Assembly (NCBI RefSeq): GCF_932294415.1
Contig: NC_065545.1
Coordinates: 18,604,857 to 18,668,856, forward strand
Length of the DNA: 64,000 nucleotides
Source of the DNA: Quercus robur
Lineage: Eukaryota > Streptophyta > Magnoliopsida > Fagales > Fagaceae
Reading direction: 5' to 3'
Shown piece after piece: positions 1-11,485 of the stretch (positions are counted from its first letter, which is position 1; each line of letters begins with the position of its first letter). Below the pieces are notes generated by a model. It saw only the letters and a program-made list of their open reading frames with translations, had not been told where the DNA came from and did no database searches. The translations under genes and the position numbers were made by a program.

Positions 1-613
1 TGGTTCGTTTGAGGTTGTTGCTGGTGGTGCTGAAAGTTTGAGATCCGTACAACTCTGCCATAAACATACAGAGAATTAAAAAAAAAATTAATTTTTTTTA
101 TATTTTTTTATTTTAGGTAGCTCAAAGATTTTGTGTTAAGATATTTTTTAATCGAATAATGAAAAATTGTGCTTTGAGCACATTGAATTTTAATTGCTAT
201 TGCTATAAGATTGTGAGTTATAAACACAGCGCGGTTTTGTGAACTGGAAATTATTATTTTTTAAAATAGTGTTTTTAGATTGAATGGCCGTTTCTTTGTT
301 AATCCCTTTCCAGAGCGAATTTGTATTTTTCAATTCGATTTTTAATGTAAAATGTTATGATACGTGAGTTCATGATTTGATTTTTTGTGTTGTTTGGCTT
401 GTGTTTGTTGCTTCTCGTTGCAGTGGTGGGGTCCTTGTCTCCTATGCTGAGGCAAACTCGACCAACGGTGCTCCTGCCATTGCTTCATCTGAATCGGAGA
501 ACGTGAAAAAGAAGGTGGTGGTACTAGGAACTGGTTGGGCTGGAACTAGTTTCTTGAAGAATCTGAACAACCCCACATACGATGTTCAAGTGATATCGCC
601 CCGTAATTATTTT
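1..613 (+). repeat. Segmental duplication block A, left copy
   Basis: Almost base-for-base the same as 52949-53560 in the same orientation, with only a few single-base differences plus a 16-base difference at the NDB exon start. The block holds intron-like AT-rich DNA and part of one NDB exon. It starts at the window edge, so its true left end is not visible. The near identity implies a recent duplication across about 53 kb, or an assembly duplication. Confidence 0.9.
424..613 (+). pseudogene. External alternative NAD(P)H dehydrogenase (NDB-type) exon fragment
   Basis: NDB proteins are FAD enzymes on the outer face of the inner mitochondrial membrane that pass electrons from cytosolic NAD(P)H to ubiquinone without pumping protons. 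After a good acceptor (pyrimidine-rich stretch then CAG at 421-423) the frame reads [16 protein letters not shown], then the dinucleotide-binding motif [16 protein letters not shown] and [10 protein letters not shown]. These are typical of the start of the first Rossmann fold. Similarity stops at about 613, where the sequence switches into the leader of a UTP15-like gene. Everything after the first fold is missing, so this is a dead fragment. A second copy at 53350-53633 continues further into the same exon. Confidence 0.85.
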
Positions 614-746
614 ACCTTTTTACCCCTTCCTGCGTGGTATTCTCAGTCTAAAACCCCACAAGCACACATAACACATATTCGGTATTCCCTGTCTAAAACC
701 CTGAACTTCCAAAATTTAGAGCTTTCACTTTGCACAACCTCCTTCC

Positions 747-2276
747 ATGGCGGAACCAAATTCAACCTTCAAACCCATCAAACCGAAGCTCAAACCCAAA
801 CCCAGAACCCCAAACCAAACCCCAGAATCAAAGTACTGGTCCTCCTTCAAAACCCACCAAATCCCAGACCTCATCTCCTCCATCACTTCCCTCACTTTCT
901 CTCCCTCACCACCTCACTCTTTTGCCGCCACTCACTCCACTTCCCTCAAAATCTTCAATCCCCAAACCCTCTCTCCTTCCTCCACCATCTCCTCCTTCTC
1001 CGACGTCGTTTCCTCTGCCTCGTTCCGCTGTGACGGCCTCTTGATCGCTGCATCTGACCTCTCGGGTCTAATCCAAGTGTTCGATGTCAAAACGCGGACC
1101 CCACTTCGCAAACTCAGGTCCCACACACGCCCGGTACGTTTTCTCAAATACCCACTTCATGATAAGCTCCATTTGGTCTCTCTCTGGGGCGATGATGATG
1201 TTGTTAAGTACTGGGATGTTGCTTCTGAGACTCCACTTTTAGAGCTTTTGGGTCATAAGGAGTAAGGACTATGTGCGTTGTGGTGATTTTTCACCTGTTA
1301 GTCATGAAATGTGTGTCCCTGGGTCTTATGATCATACGGTTAAGCTCTGGGATGTGAGATTGACTGGGTTAGTTGCTACTGCAGGTGGGAATTCGGTTAA
1401 GATCTGGGATTTTATTGGAGGTGGGAAGATGGTTTATTCGATGGAGAGTCATACCAAGACGGTTACTTCAGTTTGTGTAGGGAGAGTTGGGAAGGAGAAT
1501 GTTGAGGAAGGGAGGGAGCATAGAGTTTTGAGTGTGGGATTGGATGGGTATATGAAGGTGTTCGATTATGGGAGGATGAAGGTCACACATTCTATGAGGT
1601 TCCCAGCACCACTTATGTCAATTGGGTTTTCACCAGATTGTGGGGTGAGAGTGATTGGGAGTTCGAATGGGGTAATGTATGTTGGGAAGAGAAAAACGAA
1701 GCAGGAGAATGTGGGGAGGAGAATGTGGAGAGTGGTTTGAGAAGCTTTTGGAGTTTAGGTGTGGAGGAGGAGAGAAGGGTTATGAGGCCTTCATATTTTC
1801 GGTATTTTCATAGAGGGCAGGGCGATAAGCCTAAGGAGGGGGATTATTTGGTTATGAGGCCAAAGAAGGTAAAGTTGGCAGAGCATGGTAAGTTGTTGAA
1901 GAAGTTTAGGCACAAGGAGGCACTGCTGTCAGTGTTGGGCAATAAGAATCCGGAGAATGTGGTGGCGGTGATGGAGGAATTGGTGGCAAGGAGGAAATTG
2001 TTGAAGTGCGTTGAGAATCTGGATAATGAGGAGCTTGGGTTGCTGTTGATGTTCTTACAAAAGTATTCTACAGTGCCAAGATTCTCAGGTTTGTTGATGG
2101 GATTGACGAAGAAGGTTCTTGAAATGCTGGTTGAAGATATCAGGGGTTCTGAGGCCTTGAAGGGTCAAATTAGAAACCTTAAGCGGTCTGTTGAGGAGGA
2201 GATACGGATACAACATTCTTTGCAAGAGCTACAGGGTATCATTTCTCCTTTATTGAGGATTGCTGGAAGGGGATGA
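747..2276 (+). pseudogene. UTP15: UTP15-like WD40 protein (U3 snoRNA-associated), frame-broken intronless copy
   Basis: UTP15 is a nucleolar WD40 protein of the small-subunit processome, needed for 18S rRNA processing. The start ATG at 747 opens a Pro/Lys-rich N-terminus followed by WD40 blades (SSASFRCDGLLIAASD, LLELLGHK). A stop at 1263-1265 comes from a few extra bases at GHK/DYVRCGDFSP, and the match resumes in another frame at about 1267. KLWDVRLTG then joins GLVATAGGNSVKIWD directly, so roughly 30 residues expected between these blades appear deleted. A second frame change near 1700, at a local repeat of GAGAATGTGG, leads to the UTP15 C-terminal helical domain (about 1880-2270, KLAEHGKLLKKFRHKEAL). 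No introns are visible. Function is unlikely with two frame breaks and a deletion. Confidence 0.85.
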
Positions 2277-4740
2277 ACCTTTATTGCCTTTTTGGTTTTT
2301 TATGAGGTAGTTGTATTATTTGATTACCTGCTTGCAGCTTTCTTGTCATGACAATTGATGTCATGAAATTTTGTTTGTGTTATTATTCATTTCGTTTTGT
2401 AATTTTTTGAGGAACTATAGTTACTCAATGAGATATATCATATCAAGCTTTTATTTATTTTTATTCATTCATCCCAATGAGGTTTTTATATGCCTCTTTT
2501 GTTGTGTTGTTCTGTGTTCTTAGAATAGACATACATGAGGTCTGTTATGTTGGTTTGGTATGGTGTTTATATTATATCATTAAAGGTCAGCTTTTGTAAC
2601 TGTAGTTTGGTAATGCCATTGCCTGTTTAGTATTTGAGCTGTCGATAGGAAATTCTAACGTATATTGATGGACTAAGTAGGTTGAATTTTTGAAATTTTG
2701 GGGTCTTCCAAATATATTCCAGGATTAAATTTGAAATTTATGTTCCATTTATATAAATTCCACATACACTCTCAAGCAAACCTGGATGTAGTATTGTTAA
2801 ACTTGTTTTAAATATCTAATTTCTGTTTGCTCTTATTTATCTGTCATTTACATGGTTTATGGAGCTTTTAGAAGATTAAAGGATAGATGCATGTATGCAT
2901 TTACATCGACTCAAAAATCACCATGAGACATCAGGTCAAGTTAGTGCCTAGACAACATTGAAATTGGAGGTTGAAGAATACAGCAAACTCTTGTTGTTTT
3001 TGACATGTTAGTGATAGGAAATAACATTGGCCATTTCCACCTAAATGGCCGTAATGGTAGGCATTCACTTTATGATGACTTGGCTTATTTGGGCACCTAG
3101 CTTCTTTTAGTAATGTGACCTCTCCACCCTTTTTTAAATAGAGAATAGTAAATTTAAACATATATTCTCATTAATGTTGGATACTATAGTACAGTGACTC
3201 TCTAAATCTTACCTGAGGAGCTCAATTTCTGCAAATGCACTATTCTGTCATTCAGTACATGAATCAGTAGTAACAAGTAGTTATCCTCTTCCAACAAATT
3301 TAAAAGCTGGAAGTACCTTGGAAGATTCCAACGTATAGTCTCATTATTCTTGGTGGATACTATGGTATAGTGACTCTTTAAACCTTGCCTACAAAGTCGT
3401 CTTCTGCTTATATTGAAAAAATAAGATGGTTTTATTGGTGAGGAGCTTGACTTCTGCAAATGACCTATTCTGGCATTCAGTAAGGTGATAACAACAGTTT
3501 TCTTTTTCCAAAAAATTTAAAAGCAGGAAGTGCCTATTCTTAGATTTATCACTTATCAAAGAAGTAATTCTTATTCCTACCCAAGTGAAAATGTCTCCTT
3601 TAGAATTTTTTTTATTTTTTATAGGTATCTCCTTTAGAATTTCTGTAAATATACCTTTCTCTGTCTTGATGTTGAAGCTCTTTGGTGTGGTTTTGTGATG
3701 TTCTTATGTTTCTATTAACGAAGTTTGATTGGATTTTACATATAATTTGGCAATCTGTCCTGGAATCATAGTTTGTGATACATTTTATTTATTCTGATTT
3801 GGGATTAAACCTTTGAAGAAAGAATCTTGTATAGGATTGAATTTTGAGGGTGCAGTGTAACATTTCAAAAACTAACTAATGACATCAACTAAGAAGCCAC
3901 AAACAGTCAAATTTATATAGATTATAGAATTTTTTTTTACAACATTTGCCAATCATACTATTCTTCTCTATATACTATATAGTATATACAGTCGTATAGA
4001 CTATAGAATGTTAAGACAAAAGCTGCAAATGACAGGTCGTGTTAAATTATTTTTTGCTGTGCTGCAAGTTGTGTTATAACCTTCAGAATTCATCACTAAG
4101 CTATAAGTCGTACAGTTTTTATTACCTATGTTGTTTAGCATAAACTCAGAAGTCATCATGTCATTAATTTGTTTAAAATTCTGTTAAAGATGACTGCTTT
4201 TCCGTTTTAGAGTTTGTTACATTTCAGTTTTGGTTTCCTGCCTTTTCTTTTCGATGTGTGTCTGTATAAGTATAAATACCAAAGGTCATTTCAGTAATCA
4301 AGTGAGGAATGCATTTTACAATTTCTCATATAGAAAATATCTCTCTGTTTTTCATTTACCTTTCCATATTTCGCTTCTAGAACTCTGCTCTGCTCTGTTT
4401 TCTTTTCAGTAAAAAGATTACTTGTTTGTCATTTATTTTTTTAAAACAAAAGAGAAAGGACTAAAAGTCTGAAGTTGAGAGAATTACTATTTAGTGAACT
4501 AAAAAATACCCAATTTCCCATCTGCTTCTAGTTATGGTTCACCTCTATGGGATTTAAAAACTTGGTAATGGCCAAAGAAATACAGCTTGTCTGGAGATTG
4601 GATCTAGTCATAGTGATGAAGGCTGCGAGTTTAGAAGAGAGTTAAGGTTGATAGGATGTATTACCTTTGAACTATGAGCACATCAATCATTAGTGAGCTA
4701 TATGTAGCTTTAAGACTCTACCGATAAGGATTGAGATCCC
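2277..4740. other. Non-coding stretch after UTP15, with one diverged tandem duplication
   Basis: No gene is recognised. Short ORFs here lack family resemblance. A diverged tandem pair lies at about 3182-3270 and 3358-3480, sharing a block that reads roughly GAGGAGCT..TTCTGCAAATG..CTATTCTG..CATTCAGTA. The rest is AT-rich sequence. Confidence 0.5.
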
Positions 4741-5045
4741 GTGCAATACCTAGAGTATTGCATGGGGTGCAATAATTTCAATCTTAGCCATTACTTTAAT
4801 CTAACCGTTATAAATATGACACATCATAGAGTCACGTCATTGATCCACGTGACACCACTTTCACCCGTTTCTTTACTCTTTTCTCTACACCCTTCAGCTT
4901 CCTCAAATTTCAAAAAACTCTCTCTCCCTCTCTCTTCCATCAGATCTTTCCCTAGGACTCCATGGCTCAATCTCCATGGCTACAGCTAACAGCCACCGTG
5001 TTCCGCTCCACCAATTCCGGTGGTGGTTCTGGTAAATTTCCTATG
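4741..5045 (+). repeat. Copy of a dispersed repeat whose end is a short palindrome plus GGGGTGCAATA
   Basis: GTGCAATACC..GGTATTGC-type palindrome bases at 4741-4763 are followed by GGGGTGCAATA (4764-4774), then a CT-rich region and a short ATG frame (MAQSPWLQLTATVF, from 4962). The same palindrome plus GGGGTGCAATA arrangement occurs on the minus strand at 10503-10467. The shared end suggests a transposon family. The far end was not located. The short ATG frame is probably part of the repeat, not a host exon. Confidence 0.5.
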
Positions 5046-5498
5046 TCTCTCTAATCGACACTTCAGGAATTTTTTTTTAAATGATTGGGGGATCTTGTTG
5101 TTTGGATTTTTATTATCTGGAGAGTATTTGTTTTGATCTTATCTTAATTTTTTTGAATTGGGTTTGTTTGATTTTGCTGAAAAAATCCACCTTTGATACT
5201 ATCAGTTATGATCCATAATTTGCTGAAAAATAGCCATTCATTTTTATTGATCTAGTGTTTTGGTTTCATTCCTGTAGCTCAAAGGAGAGACCCACTCTTG
5301 GGTAAGACGTGTCCTCTGTTTTTATGTGCTGTATTATCTTTTTTTTCCTTTGTATTTTTGGAATATGCTTTGATTATGCATCTGAAACACTGATCAATCT
5401 AACAAATGAAATACTGTAAGTTTTGTGTTTCTACTTTTGTAAATGTTGACAAAAAAAGTAAGGAGAAGGCAAAATGTTAAGACACATTTATTGTGGCC

Positions 5499-5689
5499 AA
5501 GATCTGGGATTTTATTGGAGGTGGGAAGATGGTTTATTCGATGGAGAGTCATACCAAGATGGTTACTTCAGTTTGTGTAGGGAGAGTTGGGAAGGAGAAT
5601 GTTGAGGAAGGGAGGGAGCATAGAGTTTTGAGTGTGGGATTGGATGGGTATATGAAGGTGTTCGATTATGGGAGGATGAAGGTCACACA
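5499..5689 (+). pseudogene. UTP15: Second UTP15 scrap (one WD40 segment)
   Basis: Matches 1399-1589 with a single visible base change (ACG to ATG in the Thr-Lys-Thr stretch). It encodes KIWDFIGGGKMVYSMESH through GYMKVFDYGRMKVT. It begins abruptly after AT-rich sequence and ends exactly at the first bases of a hAT-like terminus (CAGTGGCGAC at 5688). The near identity to the larger copy points to a recent copying event, possibly linked to the adjacent element. Confidence 0.9.
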
Positions 5690-7645
5690 GTGGCGACGCC
5701 ACGTTTAGGCCAGGATGTTCCCAGGAACACCCTGACCTGAAAAAAAAAAATATATATATATATATAATAATTAATTTTTTTTTATTTGTTTATCCTTAAA
5801 AAAAAAAATTAGGAACAGGAACACCCTGCTTTCAAAAAAAAAAAAAGAGGAACACCCTCAAATAAAAAAATTTAAAAAAGAAATTATTTGTTCTACTTTC
5901 AAGCCAAAAAAATTTGTAAAAGAGCAAGCCAAAAAAATTTGTAAAAGAGCAAGCTTACCAAGGAAAAAAAAAGCCCAACATCAATCCTAAACAACAGATT
6001 ACAAACCCAATCTAAAGAAAAAAAAACAAGGTAAAGCAAATCCAACATGGTAGAAAACCCACGGATTCTCAAAATTAAAAAATAAAATAAAAAACCAAAA
6101 CTCAATATACGCTATTACAACCTAACCTAAAGAAACCAGAGCAACATATTCATCAAATAAAGCAAAACTACAACAAAGCACATCAATGACAACAACCAAC
6201 AGATGGCGCCTAAGCCTCAAGCAACGCTGCAACAGAGCACATCGTGACTGTCTTCGTCTCAGTTTAAAACATCGAAGAAAAAAAAACAAAAAAAATATGG
6301 TGGCAGCAAGAAAAACTGAGAAAAGAAAAACAAGAAGAACAGGATGAGTGACTGAGAAAGAGAAACTGCACTGCTGTGATGGTGTCCAGCCGTTTGAAAC
6401 TTCGAAAAGAATATTGACTAGTGTGAGAGACAATTGAAATAAATTGGATAGGTGAGAAAGGGTGGTTCACGTGGGTGGGTTTGGGAAATGGGAAAGTGAA
6501 TTTCAAGAAGGTTCTATGATTTTAATTACTCAAAATATTGGCTTTATTTACAAAAATATCATTAATGATTTTATTATTTTATTTATGAAAATAACCAAAT
6601 GCAGACTTACTTTTTCTAAGAGTTGAAAAAAAAAAAAAACTAATATATTGAATTTTTATTTTTTTATATATATGAATAATATGTATTTATTTATTTATTT
6701 ATTTGTGGTGATTTCGAAATGATACATTGAAATAGTCTGATACCGAAATATTCTATTCTAATTAACAAACTGAAACGGGTTTCGAAATGGTATTTATAGC
6801 ATTGCCTCAAGGTATTTCATCTTTTTCTCTTTTTAGTCTCTTACATATACAGGTTAATGGATTAATGGGTATGTGTTTCTCTCTTAGATTCTCTGTCTCT
6901 CTCTTTTTATCTGAAGACTAAAAGCAAATAAGAGTCTCTCTCTTTGAGATTTTATCTGATTGTTTAGTTTTCTCTTATCACTTTATTAATATTTGCCCCT
7001 GTTTTTTACTTTATCCGTTGGTGTTGGTGTTGGTGAGATACAATTAATTGTCTTTTAGTATATTGTGATTTGTGATTGTGAATTTTTTTATTGACTTTTG
7101 TGATTGGGGGTAATGGGGCTTGTCTGAGTTTGGGGGGGGGGGGGGGTGGAGACATGGGACCGAGGTGGGATATTTGAATTAGGGGAAGTAAATGCACATG
7201 AGATGTGTGCTAGTGCAACTAATAAACAATAATTTAATTAACCAATAATTAATTGGGGGAAGCAACTAATAAATAATAATTAATAATTTAATTAACCAAC
7301 ACATTATAAAAGACAAACAAATTAAATTATGTTAGGCTAAACAACAATTAATAATTTTATAATTAATGAAACAACAATATAACAAAGTATAGTTTATAAA
7401 AGACAAACAAATTAATGAAACAACTAAACAACAATAATTAATAATTTTATTAATATTTCAAATGAACTTATAGTTTATTGTTTATTATTTTACTAGAATT
7501 ATAAACGAATATTTGATAAGAAAACAATTGTAAACTTTATATATTTGCGTGTTTTTTTTTATTATTATTGTTATTGTTGTTAATAAATTGAGTAATTTAT
7601 ACTTGTTGGGGAACACCCTGAAAAAAATTTCTAGAGTCGCCACTG
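5688..7645. mobile_element. hAT-like non-autonomous element, 1,958 bp
   Basis: Left end CAGTGGCGACGCC and right end GTCGCCACTG are inverted repeats. The similarity extends inward: both ends also carry a copy of the motif around GGGTGTTCCC/GGGAACACCC. No transposase frame is visible, and the minus-strand ORFs inside are low-complexity. No 8-bp target duplication was found: the flanks are AGGTCACA and ATTCCAAG. The element has therefore been rearranged, or its right end belongs to the duplicated unit described next. Family assignment rests on the terminal sequence only. Confidence 0.6.
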
Positions 7646-8298
7646 ATTCCAAGATTTGTTAAATATATGTAAAAGTTAAAAATAAATAAATAATGCCTTT
7701 TAAATTTAAAGAAGTCTACATAACCTCAGTGGGGGGGGGGGGGGGGTGGATGGGGACATGGGACCGAGGTGGGATATTTGAATTAGGGGAAGTAAATGCA
7801 CATGAGATGTGTGCTAGTGCAACTAATAAACAATAATTTAATTAACCAATAATTAATTGGGGGAAGCAACTAATAAACAATAATTAATAATTTAATTAAC
7901 CAACACATTATAAAAGACAAACAAATTAAATTATGTTAGGCTAAACAACAATTAATAATTTTATAATTAATGAAACAACAATATAACAAAGTATAGTTTA
8001 TAAAAGACAAACAAATTAATGAAACAACTAAACAACAATAATTAATAATTTTATTAATATTTCAAATGAACTTATAGTTTATTGTTTATTCTTTTACTAG
8101 AATTATAAACCAATATTTGATAAGAAAACAATTGTAAACTTTATATATTTGCGTGTTTTTTTTTTTATTGTTATTGTTGTTAATAAATTGAGTAATTTAT
8201 ACTTGTTGGGGAACACCCTGAAAAAAATTTCTAGAGTCGCCACTGATTCCAAGATTTGTTAAATATATGTAAAAGTTAAAAACAAATAAATAATGCCT
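7132..8298 (+). repeat. About 600-bp direct tandem duplication containing the element's right end
   Basis: 7132-7697 and 7732-8298 are near-identical direct copies (offset 600-604). Each starts with a run of about 15 G and ends just past the hAT-like terminus GTCGCCACTG (7636-7645 and 8236-8245). Contents are AT-rich and non-coding. Confidence 0.9.
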
Positions 8299-8353
8299 TT
8301 AGATTGGAACATTGAAAGCCACTGAGGTTATGTAGGCTTCTTTAAATTTAAAA
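7698..8353. repeat. 35-base inverted repeat arms around the second tandem unit
   Basis: 7698-7732 reads as the reverse complement of 8319-8353 with one mismatch (core AGGTTATGTAGGCTTCTTT). The arms flank the second copy of the 600-bp unit, suggesting that a fold-back or inverted repair event accompanied the duplication. Confidence 0.85.
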
Positions 8354-8426
8354 GGTATACTTTGCTTATGTCTATGCATGTGATGGGTGGCTTAGTTATA
8401 AACTTATAATTACATTCGTATTGTAC

Positions 8427-8565
8427 AGTCAAGAAGCAGGAGGCACACTAGCTGGAACTTTATGAGCAGGCAGGAGGCACACTAGCTGGAACTTAATGAG
8501 CAGGTCATGCCGCTTACGGTTGTCAAAGAACTTGATCTTGAAGCTTACAAGACCTTCTTCTTTTT
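8427..8565 (+). repeat. 33-base tandem pair next to a possible unassigned exon remnant
   Basis: The block GCAGGAGGCACACTAGCTGG is present twice (about 8427 and 8468). Just before is an acceptor-like TTGTACAG. Downstream an open frame reads VMPLTVVKELDLEAYKTF before a T-rich tract. It could be an exon scrap of a host gene, but no family was recognised, and the tandem pair introduces stops. Confidence 0.4.
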
Positions 8566-8870
8566 TTTCTTTTGTGGGAATTTTGTATTATGAATTTATG
8601 ATGATGGGAAGATTTGTTTCTTGTTAACAAAGTGTATATTTCAACAGAACTGTTGTTATATGGCCTCGTGGTCAAAGCTACATTCTAATAAAGTTCTGTT
8701 CATTTTTAGATCAAATTCATTTCTTGTCAACTCTCTTGAATTGAATTTTGATTGTAAAATTGGCCAAGCATTCTTTGAAGACTCTTGATATGTATTCCTT
8801 GTTTTCAAAAGAATAAAGAGTCAAGTAAACACTTCAATATAATTTGTGTTTTTGAGTCATCGTCAATATT

Positions 8871-9016
8871 AGTACTTGCTCTAAGCAAATTCATGCACAA
8901 AAAACAACTCCATTTAGTCTAGATAAAAATTCGAAATGCATTAAGTACTTGCTCCAAGCAAATTCATACACAAAAAACGACTCCATTTAGTCTAGATAAA
9001 AATTCGAAATGCATTA
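8871..9016 (+). repeat. Two-copy 73-base tandem repeat
   Basis: AGTACTTGCTC(T/C)AAGCAAATTC begins each copy (about 8871 and 8944), and both end in AAAAATTCGAAATGCATTA. Copies differ at a few positions. The interval 9017-9855 holds no recognised gene, only short diverged local repeats (for example 9534-9612 resembles 9846-9921). Confidence 0.85.
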
Positions 9017-9855
9017 AGAAAGCTTATAACACAAATAAAATTGCATACATTACATATATTTGTCAACACAAAATCAGCTTAGCAGCACAAAATCATCTAT
9101 AATATGAAGATGCAAAAACTTGTTCAGCTATTCAATTCCGTAGCAACAACAGGAGGCAAAAACACAACACCCTGGCCAGAACAAGTCCATTTCATTCTAT
9201 TTTTTTTCCCCGTTTGCAGAAGATACATGCTGATAAATACAAGATACATTATTGTTGACAAAGCCATTAGTTGATTCTTGGATTCCCCATAGTCAAGATT
9301 GGAAATGGAATTGGCCAATTGAAATTGAAAAAACAAGAACTTGACAGTCTTCTTGGTGTAGGAAGTGAAACGAATCAACCGTTAACTCTGTTCATCACCT
9401 TAGCTAGAGCCTAGATCCCTCTCTTGTTAGCTATGAAATGAAAAGAATCAGCCTATTGGGGGAGCATCCTGGTGCATTTCACAATCTGATGATCTCCCTC
9501 AAGACTGCACAATATGCATATAAATTAGCTTAACTTCAAAGTTTCAAATATATTTTTTGACAAACATCTTCCGTGCATTTCCAAATCAACTTTAAAATAA
9601 AATAAACATGATAGTAACAAACTAAGACAATGAGAGAAAACTATAAAATATAACAAACTAAGACAATGAGAAAAAACTGATACACCGTGATAAATTCCAA
9701 TTTCAGAAATTATTATTAAGCTAAGAAGCATAGTAATGTTTCAATGAAAGAAACTAAGAAATTTGAGATAAGTGGGTCAAGCTTCAGCCAAGGAAAGGGA
9801 AATGGGTCAAGCTTAAATGGGTCAAGCTTCAACCAAGAAACATTACTTCAAAGTT

Positions 9856-10503
9856 TCTAATAGACATTTTCACAAAATCTTCTACGCATTTCCAAGATCA
9901 ACATTAAAATAAAATAGAACATGGGGTTATTGCCAATTGAACATTCTGCCATACCCAATATCAAACTAATCAAAAAAAAAAAAAAAAAAACATGGGTTTC
10001 AGTCGTGTTTAAAAGCAAACATAAAGAGAAAAAAAATAGAAGAGAAAATAAATTAAGGAGAAAATGAGGACCCGTCGGCCACCAACGTTGGTGATGCCGC
10101 TGAGAAGCACTGCCAGAGAAGGGGCAACCAGAAGCTTGGCCACAGCTAGACTTGAGAGAACGAGAAAACAGGGAGACGTTGGGAGAGGAGAAGGTCAGGC
10201 CGGCAAGCACCGCTGGTGGTGGTCGTGTGAGCCTCAGAAGCTTCCATTTGTAGCCATGATCATGGAGATTCGACGCCTGTGTCCCACGAACGGCAAGGTT
10301 TGGTGGAAGAGAGAAATTTTTTGAAATTTGGTGAATCTGAAAGAGGAAGTGAAAGAGAAAGAGAAGTGGAGTGGGAGAAAGTGGAGAAAAAAAATAATGA
10401 GACATGGATCGATGACATGGCAATCCTTTACAACTATTGGATTAGATCAATGGTTGATATTAGAACTATTGCACCCCGTGCAATACCCTAGGTATTGCAT
10501 GGG
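9856..10503 (-). repeat. Segmental block B, inverted copy of 53955-54604
   Basis: The reverse complement of this interval matches 53955-54604 over about 600 bases with small indels (shared GGTTGTAAAGGATTGCCA, CTTTCAGATTCACCAAATTT). Its outer end is TATTGCACCCC (10467-10477) plus the palindrome GCAATACCCTAGGTATTGC, the same end as at 4741-4774. ORFs on both strands are CT/GA-rich products of the repeat. The copy at 53955 lacks this end. Confidence 0.85.
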
Positions 10504-10514
10504 ATGTGAATCCG

Positions 10515-11290
10515 TAATAGGAGGGTCCCTTTAGAAAGTTGTAGTATCTTGATATCATCTTAACCCCATGATAATTATTGCATCTAATTTGAGAACATGG
10601 AAATGTTCTTTTTCCTTTTGTTGCTTGAGAGGGCAATTGGGCATGCCAAAATTGCTTGATAAGATTTGTATAGACCTTTTCGTGCTAGTCCACGAGCTAA
10701 TAATCAAATCAACAGAACCATTAAATGATCACATGTTTATTGCTTCTGATTTCTTTTGTTGCTTTGAACCTTAAAACTTTAAAGTGTGGTGAGGCCCCCT
10801 TTCCCCAATTCCACAAATCTTTAAATCTTTGATATGGTGATAGCAGAATACCCAATTAACTATCAATTTAAAGAAGACCAATTAAAGTGTAATGAGGTTG
10901 TCAAGAGTTATACCACAATTGGTATTTTTTTTTTTTTTAGTATTAATAAATACGTCGAATTCAAATCTTACTTCTCCAACTAACAAATTAAGGAAAATAA
11001 AAAAAATGCGATCAACTCTAATATGGCAAAACTAACAAATTAAGGAAAATAAAAAAAATGCGATCAACTCTAATATGGCAAACTATGAGTAGGGTTGTTC
11101 ACGGGTTAGGCCGAGTTGGGTTTTTGTCCAACACAGAAAGGTTGGAATCGACCCGATCACTTGGGTCCCCGAGATCTGAACCTGGTGTTGACCGATATGA
11201 GGAGTCAGTTCAAGTAGACCTACTCGGGTAGCAATTAGTCTTCGGTCGAAGTCTGGCTGGCCAAACTTGTTGGGTCTTGACGAGATCTTG
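10515..11290 (+). repeat. Tandem block C, first unit
   Basis: Direct duplicate of 12114-12838, sharing GGAGGGTCCCTT at one end and GACCGATATGAGGAGTC near the other. Contains an internal 53-base doubling (about 10979-11085, ACTAACAAATTAAGGAAAAT). It also contains TAGGGTTGTTCACGGGTTAG (11091), which resembles an Ac-type hAT terminus. No gene is recognised. Confidence 0.9.
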
Positions 11291-11460
11291 GGTCAGTGGA
11301 TTTGCTGCCTGGGTTTTTTTTTTTTTTTTTTTTTTGGTGTTGAAGGTAGATTATGGGTTGCTACTAGTGGTGGTGGTGGTGGTGTCAGGTGTGTGTAGTG
11401 CGACTGTGGTGGTGATTGTGGTTGTTGAACAGAAACAAAGAAAAAAAATTAATAAATAAT
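11291..11460 (+). repeat. GGT-rich patch resembling the 52.5-kb tandem repeat
   Basis: GGGTCAGTGGATTTGCTGCC followed by a long T run matches the unit found at 52617-52860. A (GGT)n run follows. Block C unit 1 is cut exactly where this patch begins, so it marks a rearrangement junction. Confidence 0.6.
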
Positions 11461-11485
11461 GTGTTATATTATAAATAAAGGTAAT

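Noticed and set aside
5899..6506. Minus-strand hydrophobic ORFs (Phe/Leu-rich)
   Set aside because: They arise from A-rich sequence inside the hAT-like element and show no domain features.
8427..8560. Frame VMPLTVVKELDLEAYKTF as a lipocalin-like N-terminus
   Set aside because: Resemblance to temperature-induced lipocalins is weak, the continuation is a T-rich tract, and no further domain sequence follows.
10064..10534. ORFs such as the 86-codon plus-strand frame
   Set aside because: They lie on block B, whose inverted copy at 53955-54604 does not preserve these frames; CT/GA-rich composition explains them.
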